Part shown: piece after piece, positions 20,433 to 28,289 of the stretch | How the letters are laid out: each line of letters starts with the position of its first letter | Numbering within the stretch: the first letter of the stretch is position 1 | Assembly: GCA_016196065.1 (NCBI GenBank) | Contig: JACPYL010000027.1 | Coordinates: 62,001 to 126,000, forward strand | Direction: 5' to 3' | DNA length: 64,000 nt | Source: Acidobacteriota bacterium | GTDB taxonomy: Bacteria; Acidobacteriota; Terriglobia; Terriglobales; Acidobacteriaceae | The notes under the pieces: model-generated | The model's database searches: none | What the model saw: only the letters and a program-made list of their open reading frames with translations | Told to the model about the DNA's origin: nothing | Position numbers and translations under genes: made by a program

Positions 20433-21287
20433 ATGAAGATATACAACGTCACAGGGTATCTGATTATTTTGGCGTACATGCTGGCGTGTATGGTTTCCGC
20501 CCCATCTCACCTGGGACCTTGGAACGGCCTGCTAATCGGCGGCGTTTATTTTGTGTCCTGCTGGTTTCTTGCGGGCGTGTATCTGGCGGATGTTCTTCAC
20601 TTGGGAATCGCTCATCGTTCACTCGACTACAAGGAATGGTTCATGCAAGCTGTCACGGTCGTGAACAACTCCTTCGGGATTTATGTCGATCCGATCGCCT
20701 GGGTGAATCGCCATCGACTGCATCATCGACACGCGGACCATGATGGCGATCCCAATAAAATTGCGAGCGATGGTTTTTGGCGAACTCTGTATCTCTGTGT
20801 CATGCCCTATCGATGCATTGAGGATGTGGCCACCGACAAGATCTTGAAGTCCTGGCCTTTTCGCGTCACCGCGCACCCGTTGTTCGCAATCGTTGCACAG
20901 GCTGCTAGTTTTTATCTGTTGTGGAAGTTAGTTGGTTCCCTGAAGTTTGTGCTCGTGATGTGGTTTGGAATGCGGATTTTTGCGTGGTGGGTCAATATGG
21001 TGCAAAACTACTGGACCCACACTCGAACATTTGGATACCGGCGCTATCACGATGACGACAACGCCATGAATATCGGCGATTGGCTACCGGTAACCGCGAC
21101 CTTCAGCGCTTGTCTGCAAAATAATCATCACCACTATCCGGGCCTGTTGCGGTTGAGCCACGACGAATCGGAATATGACTTCGGATTTCTGACTGTCAAG
21201 ATTATGAAACAGCTTCACCTGGTGAAGGCCACTGCCAAGGGTGCAGAATTACCGAAGGACGTCCCATTGCAAGCGCTAGAGTTTTAG
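20433..21287 (+). CDS. Fatty-acid desaturase with a changed third His box
   Basis: This is a 284-residue membrane di-iron desaturase of the acyl-CoA/acyl-lipid delta-9 type. Box 1 is H56-x4-H61 (HLGIAH) and box 2 is H94-x2-H97-H98. An internal N192-x3-H196 corresponds to the extra ligand pair of stearoyl-CoA desaturases. Box 3 reads Q229-N-N-H232-H233-H234 where HNxHH is expected, so the first His ligand is Gln. Activity may be retained with altered iron coordination, or lost. The ATG at 20433 follows GGGAGT. Its last 12 bases overlap the convergent sterol-desaturase-family gene. Confidence 0.88.
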   Translation: MKIYNVTGYLIILAYMLACMVSAPSHLGPWNGLLIGGVYFVSCWFLAGVYLADVLHLGIAHRSLDYKEWFMQAVTVVNNSFGIYVDPIAWVNRHRLHHRHADHDGDPNKIASDGFWRTLYLCVMPYRCIEDVATDKILKSWPFRVTAHPLFAIVAQAASFYLLWKLVGSLKFVLVMWFGMRIFAWWVNMVQNYWTHTRTFGYRRYHDDDNAMNIGDWLPVTATFSACLQNNHHHYPGLLRLSHDESEYDFGFLTVKIMKQLHLVKATAKGAELPKDVPLQALEF

Positions 21288-22415
21288 CGTGTTCTTTGGC
21301 TGTTTCATAAATGGTTCGATCGTCTGCCTGAAAAAACCAGGCGCAATCTCTTCGCCGTCCAGGCCATAGCGCTCCGGCCATTCATCAGGATAGTAATAAG
21401 TTCCGAACAGTCTATCGATCCACGGAAAATGAATCGCGAAGTTCTTGTCGATCCCCTCTTTTTGCGAGGTATGGTGCCAATGATGATAGCGGGGCATCAC
21501 CAGAAACTCTTCAAGCCATGCGGCGTTGGGACCGAAATTGCAATGAGTCCAGGTGGCGTGCAGGGTGACGAAAATCAAATACGCCAGGATGATCGATTGC
21601 GAAAATCCAAACATGAGAGGGACAAGGATAAATCCGCGCACGAGCGTGTCGTCTACAAAGTGGGAGCGTGAGCCAGCGATCCAATCCAGCGCCTTCGAAG
21701 AATGGTGCACGGCATGAAAGCGCCACAGAAAAGGCACTTTATGCAAAGCCAGATGAATGAAGTATTCGGCGACGTCCGCCACCACAACGGCCAGAAAGAA
21801 TTGCAAAAACCAGGGCATGCGAGCAATGACTTGTTGCAAAACCGGAACACCCAAATATTTCGTGGCCTGAGTAGCGGGCAATAAAACAAGGAAAGACAGA
21901 ATTTGAATCGGGAGATGAGTGGACATGAAATAGACCACGTCCAAAGTCCACTGGTTCCGAAAAGTTCCCTGTTGTGGATACTGGGGCCAGATTCTTTCCA
22001 GTGGCACGTAGATAATCGCCATCAGGAGCATGTCAAGCAGGAACCAGTCCAGGCCGATTGCGGGCCCGCTGTGCAACGTACCGTTAATCTGCACGCTTGA
22101 TCCGCCCCATGCCGTCGCTGCGATGGCCAGCAACATTCCCGTCAATGACAGAATCTTTTTCTTGCGCTTAATGGAAGAAATAATTCCGAACAAGATGGCG
22201 CCCACGATGAGGCATTGGATCAAGACACGCAGGGTATGCAATGGATAATGCGTCCGCAGTTCAGGAGAGGTCAGGAACTGAGGGAAATGCAGGCACAACA
22301 CTGCTCCGAAGGAAAGGAATCCAAAGAAAACTGAAAGTATCCCGCTCCACCAGCCTGTTCCGAAACCAGTGGACTCGGCATCGCCAAAAAATTCGTTGAT
22401 CTTTTGCTCGATCAC
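21276..22415 (-). CDS. Sterol desaturase / fatty-acid hydroxylase superfamily protein
   Basis: This is a 379-residue membrane protein with about eight hydrophobic segments. The second half carries the histidine clusters of the ERG3/FA-hydroxylase superfamily: HLALHK, FHAVHHSSKALDW, HATWTHCNFGPN and YHHWHHTS. These would bind a di-iron centre that hydroxylates or desaturates a lipid. The first 140 residues are extra transmembrane sequence not needed for the core. The end overlaps the convergent desaturase by 12 bases, so the two lipid-modifying genes are adjacent but transcribed towards each other. The substrate is unknown. Confidence 0.86.
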   Translation of the reverse strand: MIEQKINEFFGDAESTGFGTGWWSGILSVFFGFLSFGAVLCLHFPQFLTSPELRTHYPLHTLRVLIQCLIVGAILFGIISSIKRKKKILSLTGMLLAIAATAWGGSSVQINGTLHSGPAIGLDWFLLDMLLMAIIYVPLERIWPQYPQQGTFRNQWTLDVVYFMSTHLPIQILSFLVLLPATQATKYLGVPVLQQVIARMPWFLQFFLAVVVADVAEYFIHLALHKVPFLWRFHAVHHSSKALDWIAGSRSHFVDDTLVRGFILVPLMFGFSQSIILAYLIFVTLHATWTHCNFGPNAAWLEEFLVMPRYHHWHHTSQKEGIDKNFAIHFPWIDRLFGTYYYPDEWPERYGLDGEEIAPGFFRQTIEPFMKQPKNTLKL

Positions 22416-22469
22416 GATGCCTCCTAGCTTACTTTTCTCGATTCATGCAGGCTAGTGGAAAATAGCGAA

Positions 22470-22494
22470 GGGCCACGCGATTGACGCGTGGCCC
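22470..22494 (-). terminator. Terminator-like hairpin after the 22519 gene
   Basis: Perfect 10-bp arms at 22470-22479 and 22485-22494 (gggccacgcg/cgcgtggccc) have a 5-base loop. The minus-strand stem is followed by ttcgctatttt. It lies between the stop of the 22519 gene and the start of the sterol-desaturase gene. Confidence 0.65.
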
Positions 22495-22518
22495 CAGAGT
22501 CTAGTGCGTGACATGGAC

Positions 22519-23433
22519 TTACTGTTGCGCGGCTTGCTCGGTCGTTGCTGAGGCGGTTGTAGCCGGCGTTTCTGCCTGCACGGCCGCCTGCTTCTGCTCG
22601 ACCGGCTGGATCTTCACCGTCTCCAGGATTTTTTCCAGCTTGCCGAACACTTCGTCGTGATTGACGGCGACGACATCTTCTTCGGTGCCGTAGCCCGCAG
22701 TGCCCAGGCCGAGTACGAATTCGTAGCACGCACCGCTTTCATAGCGATGGTAGTACTGCGTTTCGGACTGTTTCAGGGCGTCGCCGGAAAAGTTGGAAGT
22801 CTTTTCCATGGTGGCCGTTCCGACTTGCAACTTCTCGGCATTCATCGGCTCGCTGTCGGGATTGCTCGCATCCACGACGGCGAACTCCGAACATTCCTGC
22901 TCCGACAGGCTGCGATTCACGTTCACATGAAAGAATGCAGTCGTGAAGTCGGTGCCCTTATAGGTCTTCGCCGGCACGGCGACCATGGCGACGGACTCTC
23001 CGCCGGGCTGCACGAAGTTCATCGGTACCCCGCCGACTCCAGCAACTTCCGGCTGAATCTTGTCGCCAGAAGCCAGTTCATACTTGCGCGGGTAGCGGAA
23101 CGATACGCCCGACTTCGGATCGCTATAGGTCACGATCGCAGCCGGCCGCTTCTTCGTCGTCTTCTTCTTTTCGACCGCGACCGGGGTAACGGGCGCAGGA
23201 GTTGGCGTTAGCGATGGTGCTGGCGTTGTGCCGGCGGTTTGCGTGTCTGGGGTCGAAATGCCGACCAAGGCTTTCTTGGGCGACTGTTTCGAGCAGGCGC
23301 TGAGTGCGATCAGAATTCCCAGGATTACGAACCCGGCAATCATCGCGATCTTCTGTTGGCGCGACCAGGCGGAAAGCGTCGTACCGGAATAGTTGTTGTT
23401 GGTCTTGTGGGGGAATTTCTCAAAGTTTGTCAT
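22519..23433 (-). CDS. Membrane-anchored FRYP-motif protein, function unknown
   Basis: The 304-residue protein has a polar 29-residue N-terminus, one hydrophobic segment (about 30-46) and a lipobox-like ALSAC. It could be either an uncleaved anchor or an unusual lipoprotein. A Pro/Thr-rich and Lys-rich linker follows. Then comes a soluble domain opening YSDPKSGVSFRYPRKY, the same motif as in the protein at 5186. The tail (about 275-304) is Ala/Thr/Gln-rich and low in complexity. The start is well supported by GGAGGTGA. No function is recognisable. Confidence 0.72.
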   Translation of the reverse strand: MTNFEKFPHKTNNNYSGTTLSAWSRQQKIAMIAGFVILGILIALSACSKQSPKKALVGISTPDTQTAGTTPAPSLTPTPAPVTPVAVEKKKTTKKRPAAIVTYSDPKSGVSFRYPRKYELASGDKIQPEVAGVGGVPMNFVQPGGESVAMVAVPAKTYKGTDFTTAFFHVNVNRSLSEQECSEFAVVDASNPDSEPMNAEKLQVGTATMEKTSNFSGDALKQSETQYYHRYESGACYEFVLGLGTAGYGTEEDVVAVNHDEVFGKLEKILETVKIQPVEQKQAAVQAETPATTASATTEQAAQQ

Positions 23434-23614
23434 GGTGTCACCTCCGCTGCTGATGCAGACGCAAGTGATAGGGCAAGGGCAGTGCCAGGTGAGAATAGAT
23501 TGATTTCACGCCGGTTAGTTGCGAAGGAGTTCGTCGGAGCTGTGGGCGGCGTCACTCAGCGTGTCCCGTGAGACACACTGCGCAGGCTTTCGCGGGTCTC
23601 GTATCATGTATGGC

Positions 23615-23992
23615 ATGAAAGAGTCGCTCACGCTCTATCGTCCAGTCGGCAAAGGCGAGATGGAGCTAATCCGAGACAGCGGCTTCGCCCGGTTCCCGCC
23701 GCGGTTGGCGCAGCAACCGATTTTCTATCCAGTCCTGAACGAAGAATATGCCCGCGAGATCGCGGAAAAATGGAACGTCCGTAATGAGCAATCAGGCTAT
23801 GAAGGTTATGTAACTCGATTCGAAGTTCGGGCCGAGTTTGTGTCGCAATTCGCCGTAAAGCAGGTTGGCGATGCCGGTCATCGCGAGCTATGGATTCCGG
23901 CGGAACGGCTGGAAGAGCTCAATCAGAACATCATTGGGAAGATTGCAGTCGTCGCGGCGTTTCCATCGTCCGCAGCCAGTCATAGCCGATGA
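23615..23992 (+). CDS. Small conserved protein ('ADP-ribosylation/crystallin J1'-annotated type)
   Basis: The 125-residue soluble protein begins MKESLTLYRPVGKGEMELI and contains FPPRLAQQPIFYPVLNEEYA. It resembles short bacterial proteins often labelled 'ADP-ribosylation/crystallin J1', although it lacks that enzyme's catalytic residues and its role is unknown. TATCAT (23602-23607) lies 7 bases before the ATG, which suggests a leaderless transcript. The stop overlaps the gluQ start (ATGA), so the two genes are translationally linked. Confidence 0.7.
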   Translation: MKESLTLYRPVGKGEMELIRDSGFARFPPRLAQQPIFYPVLNEEYAREIAEKWNVRNEQSGYEGYVTRFEVRAEFVSQFAVKQVGDAGHRELWIPAERLEELNQNIIGKIAVVAAFPSSAASHSR

Positions 23993-24849
23993 CCAACATA
24001 GACTCCTATCGCGGACGCCTGGCCCCGTCGCCGACCGGCCTGCTCCACGCGGGCCATGCGCGCACCTTCTGGATTGCCGCGCAGCGCGCGACCGAACGCG
24101 AAGGCACTCTGATCCTCCGCAACGAAGATCTGGATCCACAGCGCTCCCGCTCAGACTGTGCCACTGCGATGATCGAAGACTTGCACTGGCTCGGGATCCG
24201 ATGGAGTGAAGGTCCGGATTGCGGCGGTCCGTATGGCCCGTACGCGCAGAGCCAGCGCCGCACTTTTTACCTCGCAGCGTGGCAACGGTTGCGCGACGCG
24301 GGCGTCATCTATCCGTGCACCTGTTCGCGCAAGGATCTCGCGCAAGCAACAAACGCGCCGAATGACAATGACGATGACGACGAGCCGATTTACCCCGGCC
24401 GATGCCGCAGTCGTACTGATGCTGCCGATTTCGCGCAACCGGCGGGAGTAAATTGGCGGTTTCGTGTGCCCGATGGCGAAGCGCTCTCATTCACTGATCT
24501 GAATCTCGGTGCGCAACGTTACGTTGCCGGGGATGACTTCGGAGATTTCCTGGTGTGGCGTCGCGATGATGTTCCCGCCTATCAGTTAGCCGTGGTTGTC
24601 GACGACGAGGCCATGAAGATTACGGAAGTTGTCCGCGGCGCCGATCTGCTCAAGTCGACGGCGCGGCAATTGCTCCTGATTCGCGCGCTCGCGTATTCCA
24701 CTCCTGACTATTTTCATTGTGAGTTGGTGCGTGACGCTTCCGGCGTGCGCCTGGCAAAGCGTCACGATGCCCTCAGCATCCGGCACTTGCGTGAGAGTGG
24801 GATGTCAGCCGCGCAGCTACTGGCATCGGCAACTAGCGTCTCTTCCTGA
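23989..24849 (+). CDS. gluQ: Glutamyl-queuosine tRNA(Asp) synthetase
   Basis: This 286-residue truncated GluRS paralogue activates glutamate and attaches it to queuosine at position 34 of tRNA(Asp). The Rossmann core has the HIGH-like segment APSPTGLLHAGHART and the KMSKS-like GVRLAKRHDA. The anticodon-binding domain is absent, as expected. The GluQ zinc site is visible as CTC (YPCTCSRKD) plus YPGRC. An acidic low-complexity insert (NDNDDDDEP) sits between these two halves. The start overlaps the previous stop by four bases. The 3' end overlaps the convergent TetR gene by 17 bases. Confidence 0.92.
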   Translation: MTNIDSYRGRLAPSPTGLLHAGHARTFWIAAQRATEREGTLILRNEDLDPQRSRSDCATAMIEDLHWLGIRWSEGPDCGGPYGPYAQSQRRTFYLAAWQRLRDAGVIYPCTCSRKDLAQATNAPNDNDDDDEPIYPGRCRSRTDAADFAQPAGVNWRFRVPDGEALSFTDLNLGAQRYVAGDDFGDFLVWRRDDVPAYQLAVVVDDEAMKITEVVRGADLLKSTARQLLLIRALAYSTPDYFHCELVRDASGVRLAKRHDALSIRHLRESGMSAAQLLASATSVSS

Positions 24850-25384
24850 GCCGCGCGTGATTTCGCACCAGTTCCTCGACTGCCGCCTTGAATGCGGAAC
24901 GCACGGTGGACTCATGTTCGGGAATGACGTCGTTGATCAGCAGCATGGCCGTGCCGTGCACCAGTGACCAGAGGGCGATGATCAGGGGACGATATCGTTC
25001 GCCCTCGCCGCCCAGCCACTCCCCGGCTTTTTGAACGACGTATTCGAAATTGGGCCGAGGTTTATGACTGGTGATCACGATCCGCGACGCGATCAATTCG
25101 TACTCGCGCGGATGCTTGAGGGCATAGTCCAGCAGGCAATGGCACACTTCCTGCAGGGACTGGCACCGTTGAATCAACACGGCTAGCGCGGCCTGATGCC
25201 GTTGCAGGAGCGCGCGCAACAGTGCCCGGCGGTCCTTAAAGCGGCGATAAACAGCGGGCGTGTTCGTTCCGGCCGTCTTGGCTACGGCCCGCATGGTGAG
25301 GCTCTGTTGCCCTCCGGCGGTCCAAAGCTTCTGGGCGGCTTTCAGAACTCGGTCTTCCAGTTCGGGATCAGCTTGCCTGGGCAA
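24833..25384 (-). CDS. TetR family transcriptional regulator
   Basis: The protein has 183 residues. The N-terminal helix-turn-helix domain occupies about 10-60, with the typical QSLTMRAVAKTAGTNTPAVY followed by RRFKDRRALLRAL. The C-terminal ligand and dimer domain (about 75-175) contains WSLVHGTAMLLIN, a common TetR_C pattern. The ligand is unknown. The gene is divergent from the HAF-repeat gene. A 24-base inverted repeat (25410-25433) in the shared promoter region covers the -35 of the opposite promoter and is the obvious operator candidate, giving autorepression plus control of the HAF gene. Confidence 0.88.
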   Translation of the reverse strand: MPRQADPELEDRVLKAAQKLWTAGGQQSLTMRAVAKTAGTNTPAVYRRFKDRRALLRALLQRHQAALAVLIQRCQSLQEVCHCLLDYALKHPREYELIASRIVITSHKPRPNFEYVVQKAGEWLGGEGERYRPLIIALWSLVHGTAMLLINDVIPEHESTVRSAFKAAVEELVRNHARLRKRR

Positions 25385-25409
25385 TTGCCTGCCTCCGTCT
25401 CCAGGTATT

Positions 25410-25444
25410 TTAACGTTGACACTGTTACGTTAACACTGTATACA
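25410..25444 (+). promoter_or_regulatory. Strong sigma-70 promoter overlapping a TetR operator candidate
   Basis: TTGACA (25416-25421) and TATACA (25439-25444) are separated by exactly 17 bases and read towards the HAF-repeat gene. This is the best -35/-10 pair in the window. Arms ttaacgt (25410-25416) and acgttaa (25427-25433) form a perfect 7-base inverted repeat around a 10-base spacer that overlaps the -35. On the other strand TAAAAT lies close to the TetR start. The layout fits a divergent, TetR-controlled promoter pair. Confidence 0.7.
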
Positions 25445-25597
25445 TAATGCGGTCGTTGGCGTCCTCCCCCGGTTCCATCATCCGCTGCGTTGTTAGTCTG
25501 CGCGCAGCGGCCCTTTCAGGGAACAGAGCGAACACTCTGCGATTGCACAACCGAGTTTAGCTGGCCAGCGCAAAATTCCGATATCCAAGGTGAACTT

Positions 25598-26662
25598 TTG
25601 AAAAAACAATTCTTCCTGTTTCTCGCAGTCTTCCTGTGTGTAGGGCTTTCCACCATCTCCTTTGCTAAACAGCCGCAAGGCGCGACCTTTCAGATGCTGA
25701 CTCCGCCGGTTGATACCTGGGTCAACTATGCTCTTTCCGCCGATGGCAGCGTGCTGGCGGCGAACGTGGGCGGAGAAATTTTCCGCTGGACTGCGGCGCA
25801 GGGCTACGTGGATCTGGGCGCCGGCGATCCTTTCAACTCCAGCATCGGCATTTCGGCCGATGGCTCGACCATCGCGGCCACCATCATTGGCCCGGATGGT
25901 CTCACCAATCCCGGCCGCTGGCGAGAATCAACCGGCTGGATCAGCCTCGGCCATCTTGCCAAAGGCTGCCAGATGGATGGCAATTGGGGCAGCGGTTATA
26001 GCCTGAATCACGATGGATCGATCGTCGTTGGGCTGGTCTGGTACTGCCCGGGCGCGCAGGGATTCCGCTGGACCGAAGGCAAAGGCATGGTCGGGCTCAG
26101 TCACCCCAAGGGCGCAAGCAGCCGGGCGAGCGCGATCTCGGCCGATGGTTCGACGATTGTCGGATTCTACGAACATCCCAAGCAGGGATTTCGCCGCGCT
26201 ATCCGCTGGACTCCGAAGGGTGATCTGTTCACCGGCGTCATGACCCCCGGCGAAGCAACTGCGGTCAGCGCCAACGGATCGCAGATCGTCGGTCAGGCGG
26301 TCGACGCCACTGGATTTCATGCCTTCTACTACACCGCCGCCGCCGGCGTCATTTCGCTCGGCACCACTTCTGGAATCCCTTCCGATCAAAGTGTCGCCAA
26401 CGGAGTTTCCGAGAAAGGCAAGGTCGTGGGCTGGAGCGGAGATCCATTCTTTGGCATGCCGGAAGCGTTCATCTGGAGTTCGTCGAATCCCACGGCACAG
26501 ATGCGCTCCATGGCGAAATTTCTGAAATCGGCAGGTGCAGTTATTCCGGATGGAATCTATCTCACCACCGCGCTGGCGATTTCGGCCGACGGCAAGACCA
26601 TCGTCGGCACCTGGTTGGACAACAACTTCAATCAGGGAAATTGGATCGCGCATACCCGATAA
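25598..26662 (+). CDS. Secreted HAF-repeat protein, TTG start
   Basis: The protein has 354 residues from a TTG at 25598, five bases after AAGGTGA. Starting there gives a compact signal peptide (LKKQFFLFLAVFLCVGLSTISFA). The mature part is a chain of HAF-type repeats, each with an SADG/SANG-S turn and a following IVG or IAA strand (ALSADGSVLAANV, GISADGSTIAAT, AISADGSTIVGFY, AVSANGSQIVGQA, AISADGKTIVGTW). It probably forms a beta-propeller exported to the surface. The role is unknown. It is divergent from TetR and probably controlled by it. Confidence 0.82.
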   Translation: MKKQFFLFLAVFLCVGLSTISFAKQPQGATFQMLTPPVDTWVNYALSADGSVLAANVGGEIFRWTAAQGYVDLGAGDPFNSSIGISADGSTIAATIIGPDGLTNPGRWRESTGWISLGHLAKGCQMDGNWGSGYSLNHDGSIVVGLVWYCPGAQGFRWTEGKGMVGLSHPKGASSRASAISADGSTIVGFYEHPKQGFRRAIRWTPKGDLFTGVMTPGEATAVSANGSQIVGQAVDATGFHAFYYTAAAGVISLGTTSGIPSDQSVANGVSEKGKVVGWSGDPFFGMPEAFIWSSSNPTAQMRSMAKFLKSAGAVIPDGIYLTTALAISADGKTIVGTWLDNNFNQGNWIAHTR

Positions 26663-26695
26663 CTACGAACAGCTTCTTCCTGGAGTAACACACTG

Positions 26696-26727
26696 GGCCA
26701 CGTTCGAATCTGAACGTGGTCCTTTTT
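26696..26727 (+). terminator. Rho-independent terminator after the HAF gene
   Basis: Arms 26696-26705 and 26712-26721 (ggccacgttc/gaacgtggtc, one G-U pair) enclose a 6-base loop and are followed by CTTTTT. Confidence 0.85.
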
Positions 26728-26850
26728 CGTGGCCGGAAAAGGCACTCTCTTCAGTACCAGGAGGCGAGGTACAGATGTAACTAGAGGCGGGGCAGGCCTT
26801 CCGGCTAACATCGCTACCATAGCCGCTTGCAACGGCGGGGGAGAGGAGTT

Positions 26851-27360
26851 ATGCGCCGAACTTTAGCGATAGGTATCTTGTTCGCTGTCAGCAGCGCGGC
26901 CCTGGGACAGTCGCTCGGCGATGCCGCTCGCCAGAACCGTCAAAAAGAAAAAACGAGCGCGAAGGCTCCGAAGAAAGTCATCACTAACGACGAGATCCCG
27001 GAGAGTCCGACTCCGACTTCCAATTCATCCGCGCACGAGTCAAGCGGGAAGGCAGATACCAATTCATCGTCTCCAAGTCCTTCCACTTCCCGGTCCGCAC
27101 GCGAATGGCGCAGCATCATCATCGCGCAGATGGATCGTATCGACGATCTGCAGGCCCAGATCAACAAGTTAAGCGAGTCCATTCATTTCGTGACTGCCAA
27201 CGCCTACGTCAACGGTGCCGAGTACAACCAGTACCAGGTGAAGAAGCAGCAGGAAGTCAAGAACCTGCAGAAGCAACTCGAAGAGCAACACAAGAAACTG
27301 GCTGAATTACAGGAAGCCGCCCGCAAAGACGGTATGGGCGCTGGGGTTTACGAACCTTAG
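26851..27360 (+). CDS. Secreted coiled-coil protein, function unknown
   Basis: The 169-residue protein has a short signal peptide (MRRTLAIGILFAVSSAALG). A Lys-rich segment (QNRQKEKTSAKAPKK) and a Ser/Thr/Pro-rich linker (about 50-85) are followed by a long helix from about 90 with heptad character (IIIAQMDRIDDLQAQINKL, KKQQEVKNLQKQLEEQHKKL). The ATG follows GAGAGGAG. It may be a periplasmic structural or peptidoglycan-associated protein, but nothing in the sequence proves this. Confidence 0.7.
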   Translation: MRRTLAIGILFAVSSAALGQSLGDAARQNRQKEKTSAKAPKKVITNDEIPESPTPTSNSSAHESSGKADTNSSSPSPSTSRSAREWRSIIIAQMDRIDDLQAQINKLSESIHFVTANAYVNGAEYNQYQVKKQQEVKNLQKQLEEQHKKLAELQEAARKDGMGAGVYEP

Positions 27361-27418
27361 AATCCCGCTCCGCGTAGTTTTCGATTGAATCCGTCCGTAC
27401 TTGCAGTCATTCTGATTG

Positions 27419-28153
27419 GTGGCCTCCGAGAAAGTATTTCTTACCGCGGAATGGCGTTCTCTCGCCATGCTGAACTACGAAGTAGACTCCAGCTTTCTAC
27501 TTCCTTTCGTGCCTGCCGGGACCGAACTCGATCGCTCCGACGGAAAAGTATTTGTCAGCCTCGTCGGGTTTCGCTTTCTGAAAACGCGCACTCTCGGCAT
27601 CGCGATCCCTTTCCACACAAACTTCGACGAAGTGAATCTGCGTTTCTATGTCCGCCGGAAGCACGGTGACGAAATCCGGCGCGGCGTTGTTTTCATTCGT
27701 GAGATTGTGCCTCGCTGGGCGATCGCCTTCGTGGCGCGCACTTTCTATAACGAGAACTACATCGCTCTGCCCATGGCGCATGAAATCCAACTACGGCCCG
27801 ATGGAGGCATGTCAGCCGAATATCGCTGGCGCACGCAAGCGTGGAGTGCGATCCGAATGCAGGTGCAGGGCAATCCTGAACGGGCACGCGAAGGCTCGCA
27901 TGAGCAATTCACCACCGAGCACTACTGGGGATACGCCGCTCAGCCCGATGGTGGCTGCGTGGAATATCGGGTGAACCACCCTTCATGGAAAATATGGTCG
28001 GCGACGCAGGCGGAATTCGAAGGCGATGTCGAAGGACTCTACGGACGAGAGTTAGCGGAGGTGCTGAAGAAGCATCCCGCGTCCGCTTTCCTGGCCGACG
28101 GGTCGGAAGTCACCGTGATGCGCGGCATGAAGATTGGGGCCGACACTCTTTGA
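27419..28153 (+). CDS. DUF2071 family protein (YqjF-like)
   Basis: The protein has about 244 residues from a GTG at 27419; a TTG at 27416 adds one residue. It matches DUF2071: the opening segment FLTAEWRSLAMLNYEVD, then LDRSDGKVFVSLVGFRF and NEVNLRFYVRRKHGDE-like strands, and the motif VPRWAIAFVARTFYNENY. The biochemical role of the family is unknown; the fold resembles acetoacetate decarboxylase. No Shine-Dalgarno sequence is seen. A weak -10-like CATTCT lies 5 bases before the GTG. A long inverted repeat follows the stop. Confidence 0.8.
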   Translation: MASEKVFLTAEWRSLAMLNYEVDSSFLLPFVPAGTELDRSDGKVFVSLVGFRFLKTRTLGIAIPFHTNFDEVNLRFYVRRKHGDEIRRGVVFIREIVPRWAIAFVARTFYNENYIALPMAHEIQLRPDGGMSAEYRWRTQAWSAIRMQVQGNPERAREGSHEQFTTEHYWGYAAQPDGGCVEYRVNHPSWKIWSATQAEFEGDVEGLYGRELAEVLKKHPASAFLADGSEVTVMRGMKIGADTL

Positions 28154-28174
28154 TTCTGTCATCGGCTCTTTGAT

Positions 28175-28256
28175 CTGTCATCCCGAGCGGAGCGAGGGAT
28201 CTGCAGTGTCTTGGCGCCGCACAACTGCAGATCCCTCGCTTCGCTCGGGATGACAG
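28175..28256. repeat. TGTCATCC inverted repeat, copy 1
   Basis: Arms of 33 bases, 28175-28207 and 28224-28256, are reverse complements at 32 of 33 positions around a 16-base loop. Each arm starts or ends in the word tgtcatcccgagcg. Relatives lie at 50243-50322, 34254-34331 (degenerate) and, as a half copy, near 12193. It lies between convergent genes (DUF2071 and the aldolase) and could stop transcription from both sides. Confidence 0.88.
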
Positions 28257-28289
28257 TATTCTAGAAGTATCTGTCTATCTCGCGAGTTC

